Shown: positions 7,412 to 15,287, counted from the first letter of the stretch. The stretch is 19,069 bases of DNA from Chitinophagales bacterium (GCA_014380545.1 JACMJP010000484.1:1-19069); one strand, 5' to 3'. Notes: a model not told the origin generated them from the sequence alone. A program made the numbers and translations.

Positions 7412-7430
7412 GAAACTTTACAAAAGTTTC
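7412..7430 (+). repeat. Perfect 8-bp inverted repeat before the preferred rnr start
   Basis: GAAACTTT (7412-7419), a three-base loop ACA, and AAAGTTTC (7423-7430) form a tight hairpin. It lies between the two candidate rnr start codons (7403 and 7460). It lacks a T-run and so is not an intrinsic terminator. It could act in the leader RNA or be chance. Confidence 0.4.
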
Positions 7431-7447
7431 AACTCTTAACATATATT

Positions 7448-7455
7448 TATCTTTA
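7448..7455 (+). promoter_or_regulatory. Alternative -7-like element (TATCTTTA) just before rnr ATG 7460
   Basis: TATCTTTA differs from TAnnTTTG only in the last base and ends four bases before ATG 7460. If used, rnr mRNA would be leaderless and the upstream ATG at 7403 could not be used. It competes with the exact element at 7319. Confidence 0.3.
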
Positions 7456-7459
7456 CATA

Positions 7460-9604
7460 ATGCCTAAGAAGAAAAAAATAAATAAAAAAAACCATACTGC
7501 AGAATTTTCATTAGAGAAAGACCTGTATAATTTTATTGCCTCAAAACCGGGCAAGGGAACAAAACTGAAACACCTTATTAAATGGGCAACAAAATTTGAT
7601 GAAGGAGGAGGATTATTTGATGCATTGGAAGAACTCATTATCAAAAACCGGATAGAAGAAATTGAACAGGACGTTTTCCGAGCGAAAGGAAAAATAAATA
7701 CGGATGAAACTTTCATCGGTGAGGTGGATCTCACCCAATCAGGTAATGCCTATATCATTATTGATGGAAAATTAAATGATGTATTTGTTCCTGCAAAAAA
7801 AACAAACAGGGCATTTAATGGAGATATTGTGCGGGTAAAAATTTTCCCGGGGAATAAAAAAACAAAACAGGAAGGAGAAATTGTTGAAATTCTACAGCGC
7901 AAAAAAGATACTTTCATTGGTACAATTGATAAAACTGAGAATTATGCATTTGTTGTAACTGATAAAAAATTTAATAATTATGATTTCTACATTACTCCTG
8001 AAGAAATAAAACGCAGTAAAGTAAACCATGGCGACAGAGCAATTGTAAGAGTATTGGATTGGCCACCAACCATGAAAAATCCCATTGGACAAATAATTGG
8101 TAAACTTGGAAATGCCGGCGAACATGACAGTGATATGCAGGCAATTTTGGTTGACACCGGAATTAATTTTGTATTTCCAAAAGAAGTTGAGCAGGCTGCA
8201 AAACAAATTGATGAAAATATTTCGGAAAAAGAAATAAACAAACGCAGGGACTTCAGAAATATATTTACCATTACTATTGATCCGCATGATGCAAAAGACT
8301 TTGATGATGCAATTAGTTTGTTATATCTTGAAAATGGAAATTTGGAAATAGGTGTACACATTGCAGATGTTTCGTTTTATGTGCAACCCGATACGCCAAT
8401 TGACAAAGAAGGATATGCAAGGGCAACTTCTGTATATCTGGTTGACAGGGTTATTCCGATGTTACCGGAAAAGTTATCGAATAATATTTGTTCACTTGTT
8501 CCGCATAAAGATCGTTTTACTTTCAGTGCGGTATTTGAATTTACAAGAGATGGGAAAATTGAAAGTGAATGGTTCGGTAAAACAATCATTCACAGCGACA
8601 GGAGATTTAGTTATGAGGAGGTGCAGGAAATATTAGAAAGCAAGGAAGGTGAATATGTAAAAGAAATTCTGGACATTGATCATATTGCAACAATATTGCG
8701 CAAACAAAAATTTAAGAATGGCGCAATTGCATTTGAAACGCAGGAAGTAAAATTTATTCTTGATGAAAATAAAGTGCCGACAGGTGTATATATAAAGGAA
8801 AGAAAAGAAGCACACATGCTTATTGAGGACCTTATGCTGCTTGCAAATAAAAGAGTTGCAGAATTAATTGGCAAACAAAAAACAACAGTTATACCTTTTG
8901 TTTATCGTGTGCATGATTTTCCTGATATGGCAAAGCTGGAGGAATTTGGTTTAACTGCGAAACGATTTGGATATAAAACAAAATTAGACAGTCCGAAAAA
9001 TATTTCTGCAGAATTAAATAAACTCATGCAGGAAGTAAAAGGCAAACCCGAACAAAATATTCTTGAGAGTATGGCAATTCGCTGTATGGCAAAAGCAGTT
9101 TATACAACAAAAAATATTGGTCATTATGGTTTGGCATTTCCACATTACACACATTTTACTTCACCAATAAGAAGATATCCCGATTTGATGGTACACAGGA
9201 TACTTGAACAATATTTAAATCAATCAGGCAGATACGAGCATTTAAATACACTGGAAGATAAATGCAGGCATTCATCAGCACAGGAAAGAAAAGCGATGGA
9301 AGCAGAAAGGGAAAGTATTAAATATAAACAGGTTGAATTTATGAGTAAACACATAGGTGAAATATTTGACGGCGTAATTAGCGGCATTCAACACTACGGA
9401 ATGTTTGTAGAATTAAATACCACAAAATGTGAAGGAATGATTCGGGTGGATACAATAAGAGATGAATTAATATTTGAAGAACATAAAAGAAGATTTGTAA
9501 GTATGACAAACGGAAGAAATTTTGAGATGGGAGATAAAATAAAAATAAAAGTGAAAAATGCTGATCTCGGAATGCGGCAATTGGATTTTATTTATGTCGG
9601 GTAA
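7460..9604 (+). CDS. rnr: Ribonuclease R (RNase II/R family 3'-5' exoribonuclease)
   Basis: This is a 714-residue processive 3'-5' exoribonuclease that degrades structured RNA in the cytosol. The order of domains is a basic start (PKKKKINKKNH), a winged-helix-like segment (about 15-65), two cold-shock OB domains (about 75-235), the RNB catalytic domain from about 250 to 600, and a C-terminal S1 domain from about 634. The catalytic motif TIDPHDAKDFDDAISL, near residue 272, carries the Asp residues that bind the metal ions. The motif HYTHFTSPIRRYPDL marks the end of the RNB core. The frame is open from an ATG at 7403, adding 19 residues, but the basic PKKKK start at 7460 fits the family better. 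It is shorter than the 813-residue E. coli enzyme, mainly because the lysine-rich tail after S1 is absent. It stands alone as a transcription unit. Confidence 0.93.
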   Translation: MPKKKKINKKNHTAEFSLEKDLYNFIASKPGKGTKLKHLIKWATKFDEGGGLFDALEELIIKNRIEEIEQDVFRAKGKINTDETFIGEVDLTQSGNAYIIIDGKLNDVFVPAKKTNRAFNGDIVRVKIFPGNKKTKQEGEIVEILQRKKDTFIGTIDKTENYAFVVTDKKFNNYDFYITPEEIKRSKVNHGDRAIVRVLDWPPTMKNPIGQIIGKLGNAGEHDSDMQAILVDTGINFVFPKEVEQAAKQIDENISEKEINKRRDFRNIFTITIDPHDAKDFDDAISLLYLENGNLEIGVHIADVSFYVQPDTPIDKEGYARATSVYLVDRVIPMLPEKLSNNICSLVPHKDRFTFSAVFEFTRDGKIESEWFGKTIIHSDRRFSYEEVQEILESKEGEYVKEILDIDHIATILRKQKFKNGAIAFETQEVKFILDENKVPTGVYIKERKEAHMLIEDLMLLANKRVAELIGKQKTTVIPFVYRVHDFPDMAKLEEFGLTAKRFGYKTKLDSPKNISAELNKLMQEVKGKPEQNILESMAIRCMAKAVYTTKNIGHYGLAFPHYTHFTSPIRRYPDLMVHRILEQYLNQSGRYEHLNTLEDKCRHSSAQERKAMEAERESIKYKQVEFMSKHIGEIFDGVISGIQHYGMFVELNTTKCEGMIRVDTIRDELIFEEHKRRFVSMTNGRNFEMGDKIKIKVKNADLGMRQLDFIYVG

Positions 9605-9741
9605 TTTTCATTCCATGAATCGGTCTGAAATGAAACAAGGAAAATTATAAAATGGTGGGAAACAGAAATCTTTAAGTAAACAAAAGAGGCAAATGAATAT
9701 CCGCACAATTTAATTTTTAACTCTTTCGTTATCGTGCTGCT

Positions 9742-10500
9742 ATGAAATATATACTCTTACTGTTTTTCTTTTTTACTATATCAGCATTCGCACAAGACAA
9801 TCGTTCCATTCATGTATTTGTTGCTTTATGCGATAATGATCACCAGGGAATCTCTCCGGTTTCAAAAGCCCTAGGTAATGGTAAAGACCCTAAAAATAAT
9901 TTATACTGGGGAGCATTGTATGGAGTAAAAACATATTTTAAAAATTCTGCAAACTGGCAATTAATAGAAACACAAATAGATCCTGCACAAAATATTCTTG
10001 AACGCTGTATATTTAAACATAAAACTTCCGGAGTTTATTTAATTGCTGATGCTTACGATGGAGAACAAATTCAAAAGTGTACGGAAGATTTTTTAGAAGC
10101 TTTGTCTGTAAATTGTAATACAGAGATAACAGTTGCAGGTGAAAAAGTAGAAACGGGTGGGTTAGCAGAATTAATTGTATATGTCGGGCATAATGGTTTG
10201 ATGGATTTTACATTATCAGATCATCCGGAAAACAATTTGAATCAACCAAAGGATGCAATTATACTTTCCTGCATAAGTAAAGAATTTTTTTCTGATGCGT
10301 TAAAAGCGGCAAAAGCAAATCCGCTCATCTGGACAACAGGGTTAATGGCACCAGAAGCATATACACTGGAAGCAGCGATTGAAGGATGGATAAAAAAAGA
10401 ATCTTCAATACAAATAGAATCAAGGGCAGCAACAGCATACAGCAAATATCAGAAATGCAGTGTATCTGCTGCAAAAAATTTATTAGCTACGGGATGGTAA
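9742..10500 (+). CDS. Exported protein of unknown function with a possible His/Cys dyad
   Basis: The product has 252 residues with a clear signal peptide (KYILLLFFFFTISAFAQ, cut near residue 18), so it is periplasmic or extracytoplasmic. There is no lipobox Cys at the cut and no sorting domain. The mature part alternates strands and helices: VFVALCDNDHQGI (25-37), YWGALYGVKTYF (55-66), GVYLIADAYDG (97-107), LIVYVGHNGLMDF (144-156), DAIILSCISKEFF (171-183) and TTGLMAPEAYTLEAAIEGW (198-216). A His followed by x-Gly at the end of one hydrophobic strand (His150) and a Cys at the end of the next (Cys177) resemble the layout of clan CD cysteine peptidases such as caspases and gingipains. The spacing of 27 is short for that clan, so this is only a suggestion. 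I recall similar sequences in other Bacteroidota without a known role. The gene stands alone between rnr and a convergent sigma factor. Confidence 0.75.
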   Translation: MKYILLLFFFFTISAFAQDNRSIHVFVALCDNDHQGISPVSKALGNGKDPKNNLYWGALYGVKTYFKNSANWQLIETQIDPAQNILERCIFKHKTSGVYLIADAYDGEQIQKCTEDFLEALSVNCNTEITVAGEKVETGGLAELIVYVGHNGLMDFTLSDHPENNLNQPKDAIILSCISKEFFSDALKAAKANPLIWTTGLMAPEAYTLEAAIEGWIKKESSIQIESRAATAYSKYQKCSVSAAKNLLATGW

Positions 10501-10530
10501 AAAGATTTATTGCGAAACAACATTTTCATT

Positions 10531-11136
10531 TCAGATCTTATCCTTATCATGTATTAATATCTCATATAAAAAATCCCTTGCACGGAATAATGAATTTTTT
10601 ACTGTACCCAACGGAAGCTGCATGAGGATAGCTATTTCTTCATAACTTAATTCATCAAAATAACGCAGTTCAACTAATTTTTTATATCGTGGCTGTAATT
10701 TATCAAGAATATCATGCATGAGTTTAGCCCGCTGGTCACGAATATATTTTTCTTCAGGGTCAGGTATATCTGCTGCAATATTTTTCGAAATGTTTTTTCC
10801 GGGGTTGTTCTCTTCATCAGCATCAATACTTAATGTTGTTACTCTCTTTTTGCGGATGAAATCTATAGTATTATTTATGGCAATTTTATACAGCCATGTA
10901 CTAAATGCATAATCGGGAGCATATTTTTCCAAATTATGAAATGCTTTTCCAAATGCTTCCATTGAAAGATCATCCGCATCATCCCTGTTATGCACCATTT
11001 TTAATATCATATAATTAACCGAATCCTTATATCGCTGCAATAAAATAGCATATGCTTTTTGTTCTCCGTTCATTGCCCGGAGAACAAGATCGTAATCTTC
11101 TTTTGCCCGCTGTGATAAGTTTTCGTTTAATTCCAC
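10531..11136 (-). CDS. RNA polymerase ECF-type sigma factor (sigma-70 family)
   Basis: This is a 201-residue cytosolic sigma factor with the two ECF core domains. Region 2 runs from about residue 20 to 100, with AYAILLQRYKDSVNYMILKM, the DADDLSMEAFGKAFHNL segment and STWLYKIAINNTIDFIRKKR, which contacts the -10-type element. Region 4 runs from about 137 to 195, with DKLQPRYKKLVELRYFDE followed by the helix-turn-helix LSYEEIAILMQLPLGTVKNS. The linker is about 35 residues. The start is GTG at 11134-11136; the resulting ELNENLSQRAKEDY opening is what I recall for the Bacteroidota subfamily, and a TAA closes the frame just upstream. It overlaps the end of the glycosyltransferase gene by 10 bases. 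No anti-sigma factor gene is adjacent. Confidence 0.92.
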   Translation of the reverse strand: MELNENLSQRAKEDYDLVLRAMNGEQKAYAILLQRYKDSVNYMILKMVHNRDDADDLSMEAFGKAFHNLEKYAPDYAFSTWLYKIAINNTIDFIRKKRVTTLSIDADEENNPGKNISKNIAADIPDPEEKYIRDQRAKLMHDILDKLQPRYKKLVELRYFDELSYEEIAILMQLPLGTVKNSLFRARDFLYEILIHDKDKI

Positions 11137-12254
11137 CTGTAATTCATTTTAAATATTACCGCCCCTGCAAACCGGAAATAATAAAACACCTGTAGTAGGT
11201 CAAAGAGTTCTATATAAGGTGATAAATCTTTTTCATCTAACTTATGCATTGTTTTTTTATATACTATCCGCAACAATATCCATCTTACTAAGAAAAATCC
11301 CGCAATAATATACCACTGAAATAAGAAGCTCATTAAAAAAATAAAAGTAATATACAGAAGAACATGCGTAAAAGTGTACATCCCGAGAAAAAATTTGTGT
11401 TTGAATTTATAATATTTCCCTGTTGAAAGATGCCTTATCTTTTGGTCTTTCCATTCGGTCCATGTTTCTTTTGGAGGAGAATAAGTAAACGCCTCTTTAT
11501 CAATTACTATAGCTGTATTTTTTTTATTTGCAATTTTATTAATGAAAAGGTCATCATCTCCGCTCAGCACCGTTCGGTGATCGGCAAATCCGCCGGATGA
11601 AAAAAATAACTCTTTTTTATAGGATAGATTTCGCCCAACTCCCATGTAAGGCAATTTTGCTAAAGTAAAGCCCATATAATTTAACGCAGCCTGCACAGTT
11701 TCGTAACGTATTATTTTGTTCAGAAAGCCATTTTTCTTTTCATAAGCTCCATAACCTAAAACAATTTCTGTATTTGCATCATAAGATAAAACAATTTTCT
11801 TCAACCAGTTATTACTTGCAGGATAACAATCTGCGTCTGTTAATACTAATGCATCATAATTTGCAGCTTTTATTCCAAGTGTGAGTGCAAATTTTTTTCC
11901 CGCCATTAAGCGGTTTACATCACCTACTTTCACTCTTTTTAAACGGGGTTCTTTTTGCGAGAGAAAGAATAAATATTCCAAAGTTCCATCTTCACTGTTA
12001 TCATCCACAACAATTACTTCAAATTGAGGGTAATTTTGATTTAATATTTTCGGCAGGTTTTTTTTTAAGTTTGAATCTTCATTTTTTGCACAAATTATGA
12101 CACTTATTGCGGGAAGATTATTTTCATTACCGGAAATTTCCATTTTATAATTAGCAAACCTTAAATGAAAAAATAAAATATGCAGTAATTGATAAGCAGC
12201 AACAACGCAAAAAATATAAAACACTATTTCAAGTGCCAAATCCAGGGTAATCAT
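11127..12254 (-). CDS. Membrane-anchored family 2 glycosyltransferase
   Basis: This 375-residue inverting glycosyltransferase has its catalytic domain on the cytosolic face of the inner membrane; the donor and acceptor are unknown. Residues about 6-30 are a transmembrane helix. The GT-A core starts at ISVIICAKNED (50-60), with VVDDNSEDG (82-90) for the nucleotide, LTDADC (138-143, the metal-binding DxD-like site), and GDDDLF (232-237) as the acceptor/catalytic region. QKIRH at 271-275 resembles the Q-x-x-R-W motif of processive GT2 enzymes. Residues about 286-335 hold hydrophobic stretches that form C-terminal membrane helices, and a further one may lie near 352-368. Polysaccharide, surface-glycan or lipid glycosylation are all possible. 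It is the first gene of a two-gene unit with the sigma factor. Its ATG lies five bases after an exact -7 element. Confidence 0.9.
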   Translation of the reverse strand: MITLDLALEIVFYIFCVVAAYQLLHILFFHLRFANYKMEISGNENNLPAISVIICAKNEDSNLKKNLPKILNQNYPQFEVIVVDDNSEDGTLEYLFFLSQKEPRLKRVKVGDVNRLMAGKKFALTLGIKAANYDALVLTDADCYPASNNWLKKIVLSYDANTEIVLGYGAYEKKNGFLNKIIRYETVQAALNYMGFTLAKLPYMGVGRNLSYKKELFFSSGGFADHRTVLSGDDDLFINKIANKKNTAIVIDKEAFTYSPPKETWTEWKDQKIRHLSTGKYYKFKHKFFLGMYTFTHVLLYITFIFLMSFLFQWYIIAGFFLVRWILLRIVYKKTMHKLDEKDLSPYIELFDLLQVFYYFRFAGAVIFKMNYRWN

Positions 12255-12259
12255 TCCAG

Positions 12260-12267
12260 CAAAATTA
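12260..12267 (-). promoter_or_regulatory. -7 element (TAATTTTG, minus strand) of the glycosyltransferase-sigma unit
   Basis: On the minus strand this reads TAATTTTG, an exact match to TAnnTTTG. Only five bases (CTGGA) separate it from the ATG at 12254, so the mRNA is predicted to be leaderless or nearly so. A TTG lies about 24 bases upstream of the element. Confidence 0.5.
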
Positions 12268-12457
12268 AAAAGAAGCGTTAGAATTTTTGGTCAACATGTG
12301 CACAGGTTTTCAACAGAACAGCACATTAGTGATCCTGTGTTTCAGTATTACATAAGCTACCAAATTATATGATCAGGTAATCATACAGTTTATGATTCAT
12401 ATTTTTTGCGGGAAAGATTTGATAGTAAAACGGCAACAGAAACACCGCATTCTTAAT

Positions 12458-12465
12458 TATTTTTG
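12458..12465 (+). promoter_or_regulatory. -7 element (TATTTTTG) of the tgt-lptG unit
   Basis: TATTTTTG is an exact TAnnTTTG match, followed by CACCA and then ATG at 12471. Transcription would begin at or next to the start codon, predicting a leaderless mRNA. The 14-base string from 12457 to 12470 recurs before the tRNA-Cys gene (18997-19010). No -33 TTG is seen at standard spacing. Confidence 0.55.
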
Positions 12466-12470
12466 CACCA

Positions 12471-13601
12471 ATGTTTTTTAAACTCGAAGCAACAGATAAA
12501 AATACAAAAGCAAGAGCAGGGATAATTACTACGGATCATGGAAAAATTCCAACGCCGATATTTATGCCCGTTGGCACAGCGGGAACTGTTAAAGCAGTTC
12601 ATTTTAATGATTTACATAAACAGGTTCAGGCAGAAATCATATTAGGAAATACATATCATTTATATCTGCGCCCCGGAATGGAAATATTACAACAGGCAGG
12701 CGGATTACATAAATTTAATTCCTGGAATAAACCGATATTAACAGATAGTGGCGGTTACCAGGTTTATTCACTTGCACAAATGCGAAAAATAAATGAAGAA
12801 GGCGTAAAATTCCAATCGCATATTGATGGTTCAAAACAATTCTTCACTCCTGAATACGCAATAGACATTCAAAGAAAGATTGGCGGGGATATTATTATGG
12901 CGTTTGATGAATGTACGCCATATCCATGTGAAAAAAAGTATGCAGAAAAAAGCATGCAATTAACACATCGCTGGCTTCAACGATGTATTGATCAATTTCA
13001 TTCTACAGAAAATATATATGGGTATGATCAATTTTTATTTCCTATTGTTCAGGGATCAGTATATGAGGATTTGAGAAAACAATCGGCTCAATTTATTGCA
13101 GAACAAAATTGTACCGGTAATGCAATTGGCGGGCTGAGCGTTGGAGAACCACATGACGACATGTATGCAATAACTGAAATTGTTTGCAATATTCTGCCCC
13201 TTGAAAAACCAAGATATTTAATGGGCGTTGGTACACCGGCAAATATTCTGGAAAGCGTTGCGTTAGGAATTGATATGTTTGATTGTGTGATGCCGACAAG
13301 AAACGGAAGAAACGGAATGTTATTTACAAGCGAGGGAATAATTAATATCAGGAATAAAAAATGGGAAATGGACTTCACTGCTATTGATGAAAACTCAACT
13401 GCTGATGTAAGTAAAAATCATAGCAAAGCATATTTGCGCCATTTATTTATAAGCGGTGAAATGCTGGGTCCTATGATAGGAAGCATTCACAACTTATCTT
13501 TTTATTTATGGCTTGTAAAAGAGGCAAGAAATAAAATTATGGAAGGCACATTTGAAAACTGGAAAAAAGAAATGGTAAAAAACGTTGCACAGAGATTATA
13601 A
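12471..13601 (+). CDS. tgt: tRNA-guanine transglycosylase (queuosine pathway)
   Basis: This 376-residue cytosolic enzyme swaps guanine-34 of Asp, Asn, His and Tyr tRNAs for preQ1, the first tRNA-level step of queuosine synthesis. It is a TIM barrel with the standard motifs: LTDSGGYQVYSL with the general acid/base Asp92, AFDECTPYP (144-152), FPIVQGS (190-196), GGLSVGEPHDD (220-230) for substrate binding, and MFDCVMPTRNGRNG with the nucleophile Asp271. The length is normal for bacterial enzymes. The zinc site is unusual: the three Cys normally found shortly before the S-x-A-Y-L-R-H segment are absent (residues 306-318 contain none), while the fourth ligand His340 (SIHNL) is kept. The stop shares one base with the lptG start. 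No preQ1 riboswitch fits the very short leader. Confidence 0.95.
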   Translation: MFFKLEATDKNTKARAGIITTDHGKIPTPIFMPVGTAGTVKAVHFNDLHKQVQAEIILGNTYHLYLRPGMEILQQAGGLHKFNSWNKPILTDSGGYQVYSLAQMRKINEEGVKFQSHIDGSKQFFTPEYAIDIQRKIGGDIIMAFDECTPYPCEKKYAEKSMQLTHRWLQRCIDQFHSTENIYGYDQFLFPIVQGSVYEDLRKQSAQFIAEQNCTGNAIGGLSVGEPHDDMYAITEIVCNILPLEKPRYLMGVGTPANILESVALGIDMFDCVMPTRNGRNGMLFTSEGIINIRNKKWEMDFTAIDENSTADVSKNHSKAYLRHLFISGEMLGPMIGSIHNLSFYLWLVKEARNKIMEGTFENWKKEMVKNVAQRL

Positions 13602-14728
13602 TGAATAAATTGTGGAATCTCATATTATTTCCTTTCAGAAGATGGACGACATTATATGACCGTTACATCATCCGTCAATTTCTTACTACAACTTTATTCA
13701 CTTTTTTAGTGATACTCGCTATATCTATCGTAATTGATTACAGCGAAAAAACCGGACATTTTGTAAAAAAAAACCCTCCCTCATCAGAAGTGTTCGGTTA
13801 TTACATGGATTTTATTCCTTATATTTTATCACAGCTTGCACCCTTATTAATTTTTCTTTCAGTAATTATTTTTACATCAAGACTTGCTTATAACAGTGAG
13901 ATAATTGCTGTATTTAACAGTGGTGCAACATACAGGAGATTTTTACGCCCTTATATTATCTGCGCAATATTTTCAGGGTTATTATTATTGTATGCAAATC
14001 ACTGGATAGTTCCGGAAGCAAATAAAGGCAAAATGGAATTTGAGGCAAAATACATTAAGCCACCGAAAAATTTCGAGAGTAATATTCATTTAAGGTTAGA
14101 TAAAAATACATTTGTTTCTTTAGAGCGTTTTAAATTTAAAAATAATGAAGGAACAAATTTCACAATTGAAAAATATACAGGAACAGGAACAGAAAAAAGA
14201 TTAGCATATAAGATAAATTCTGATAAGATACAGCTATTGCCCGGAGAAAATAAATGGCGGCTTAATAATTATAAACGCTGGGAGATAAACGGTTTGCAGG
14301 AAGGATATACAACAGGGAAAATATTAGATACAGTATTAAATATGCAACCTGATGATTTTGATGTAAGTGAAACTATTAAGGAAACTTTGAATTATGCAGA
14401 AATGGAAGATTTCATCAAAGAAGAAAAAATAAAGGGAACAGGGGGTATCGAATTTTTTAAAGTAGAACAATATAGAAGAACTTCCTATGCACTTTCAGTA
14501 ATTATTATGGTTATCATGGGAGCAGCGGCAGGCTCAAAAAAGATAAGAGGAGGCATAGGTTTAAATTTAGTCTTTGCAATTGCATTAAGCTCCTTGTTTG
14601 TTGTATTTCAGCAATTTTCAGCAACATTCTCTACAAGAGGCAGCCTTCCTCCAATTATTGGAACAAATATCCCTAACCTGATATTTTTAGTAATAACAGT
14701 GTATATTGTGCGAAACTCAAGCAGGTAG
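13601..14728 (+). CDS. LptF/LptG-family permease (LPS export)
   Basis: This is a 375-residue inner-membrane protein of the YjgP/YjgQ family, the membrane part of the ABC transporter LptB2FG that drives lipopolysaccharide to the outer membrane. Six transmembrane helices are visible, at about 25-45, 74-93, 115-137, 297-315, 319-341 and 350-371. They flank a periplasmic beta-rich domain at about 140-290 (residues such as NTFVSLERFKFKNNEGTNF). The start, YDRYIIRQFLTTTLFTF, is typical of the family. LptF and LptG cannot be separated from this sequence alone; the length and position after tgt fit the LptG-like copy common in Bacteroidota. The ATG overlaps the tgt stop by one base (TAATG), implying translational coupling. 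Confidence 0.9.
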   Translation: MNKLWNLILFPFRRWTTLYDRYIIRQFLTTTLFTFLVILAISIVIDYSEKTGHFVKKNPPSSEVFGYYMDFIPYILSQLAPLLIFLSVIIFTSRLAYNSEIIAVFNSGATYRRFLRPYIICAIFSGLLLLYANHWIVPEANKGKMEFEAKYIKPPKNFESNIHLRLDKNTFVSLERFKFKNNEGTNFTIEKYTGTGTEKRLAYKINSDKIQLLPGENKWRLNNYKRWEINGLQEGYTTGKILDTVLNMQPDDFDVSETIKETLNYAEMEDFIKEEKIKGTGGIEFFKVEQYRRTSYALSVIIMVIMGAAAGSKKIRGGIGLNLVFAIALSSLFVVFQQFSATFSTRGSLPPIIGTNIPNLIFLVITVYIVRNSSR

Positions 14729-14804
14729 ATTTGTGTTGTTTCATTCAGTGTACACATCCACACAAAAAGGTAAAAAAACTGCCGTTTGATTTTTATTGAA
14801 TAAC

Positions 14805-14812
14805 TAAATTTA
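14805..14812 (+). promoter_or_regulatory. Possible -7-like element (TAAATTTA) before the receiver gene
   Basis: TAAATTTA differs from TAnnTTTG only at the last base. A TTTG at 14785-14788 lies 16 bases upstream, just below the usual spacing. It would give a leader of about 35 bases. Confidence 0.3.
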
Positions 14813-14851
14813 TTCCGCTTAGAAAAACAAGGCTTCCTAAACCTAAAAACT

Positions 14852-15208
14852 ATGTTACGTACAATTCTTATTTGTGATGACAATGCTGCAACGCTTTACT
14901 TGTATAAAAAAATCCTGCAGAAATCTAATTATGTAATAAATACCTGCCAGCGGGCAGAAAACCTCTTCTCCTGTATTGAAGAGGAAACACCTGATCTTAT
15001 GATCCTTGATCTTTCTATGGTAGGTTTAGGAGGTGAGAGTGCTGTTATGATGTTAAAAAATGATCTGCGATATGCTAATATTCCTATAATTATTGCTTCC
15101 GGAAGACCTGACATAAAAGAAATAGCTGAGCGGGTGAAAGCAGATGCTTACCTGGAAAAAACAGCTGATTTTGATGAACTTATAAATTTAGTAGATTCGT
15201 TTTTATAA
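14852..15208 (+). CDS. Stand-alone response-regulator receiver domain (CheY-like)
   Basis: This is a 118-residue cytosolic single-domain response regulator. The acidic pair is Asp9-Asp10 (LICDDNA), the phosphorylation site is Asp53 (LMILDLSM), the switch Ser/Thr position is Ser83 (IIIASGR), the aromatic switch is Tyr100, and the conserved Lys is Lys103 (DAYLEK). All key residues are present, so it should be phosphorylated. There is no output domain: the protein ends at the last receiver helix. It would have to act by protein contact or as a phosphorelay intermediate. No histidine kinase gene lies nearby. The ATG at 14852 is the only plausible start because the first strand, RTILICDD, begins at residue 3. 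A hairpin terminator follows. Confidence 0.92.
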   Translation: MLRTILICDDNAATLYLYKKILQKSNYVINTCQRAENLFSCIEEETPDLMILDLSMVGLGGESAVMMLKNDLRYANIPIIIASGRPDIKEIAERVKADAYLEKTADFDELINLVDSFL

Positions 15209-15287
15209 ATTTAAATCAGCATTCTTATCCATATCCCGATATTTATTCCTATAGAACAATTAAAAGGAATATTATTCTAAAAATATC

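Noticed and set aside
7892..8361. Long antisense open frames inside rnr
   Set aside because: They overlap the conserved RNase R frame, have low-complexity hydrophobic composition, and have no start signals.
9605..9645. TTTCATT/AATGAAA pair after rnr as a terminator
   Set aside because: The stem is short and AT-only, with no T-run behind it.
12300..12457. preQ1 riboswitch upstream of tgt
   Set aside because: The best promoter sits at 12458-12465, so this region would not be in the tgt transcript, and I see no preQ1 aptamer pattern.
14730..14766. TTTGTGT/ACACAAA pair after lptG as a terminator
   Set aside because: The stem is weak and is followed by AAGG and A-rich sequence rather than a T-run.
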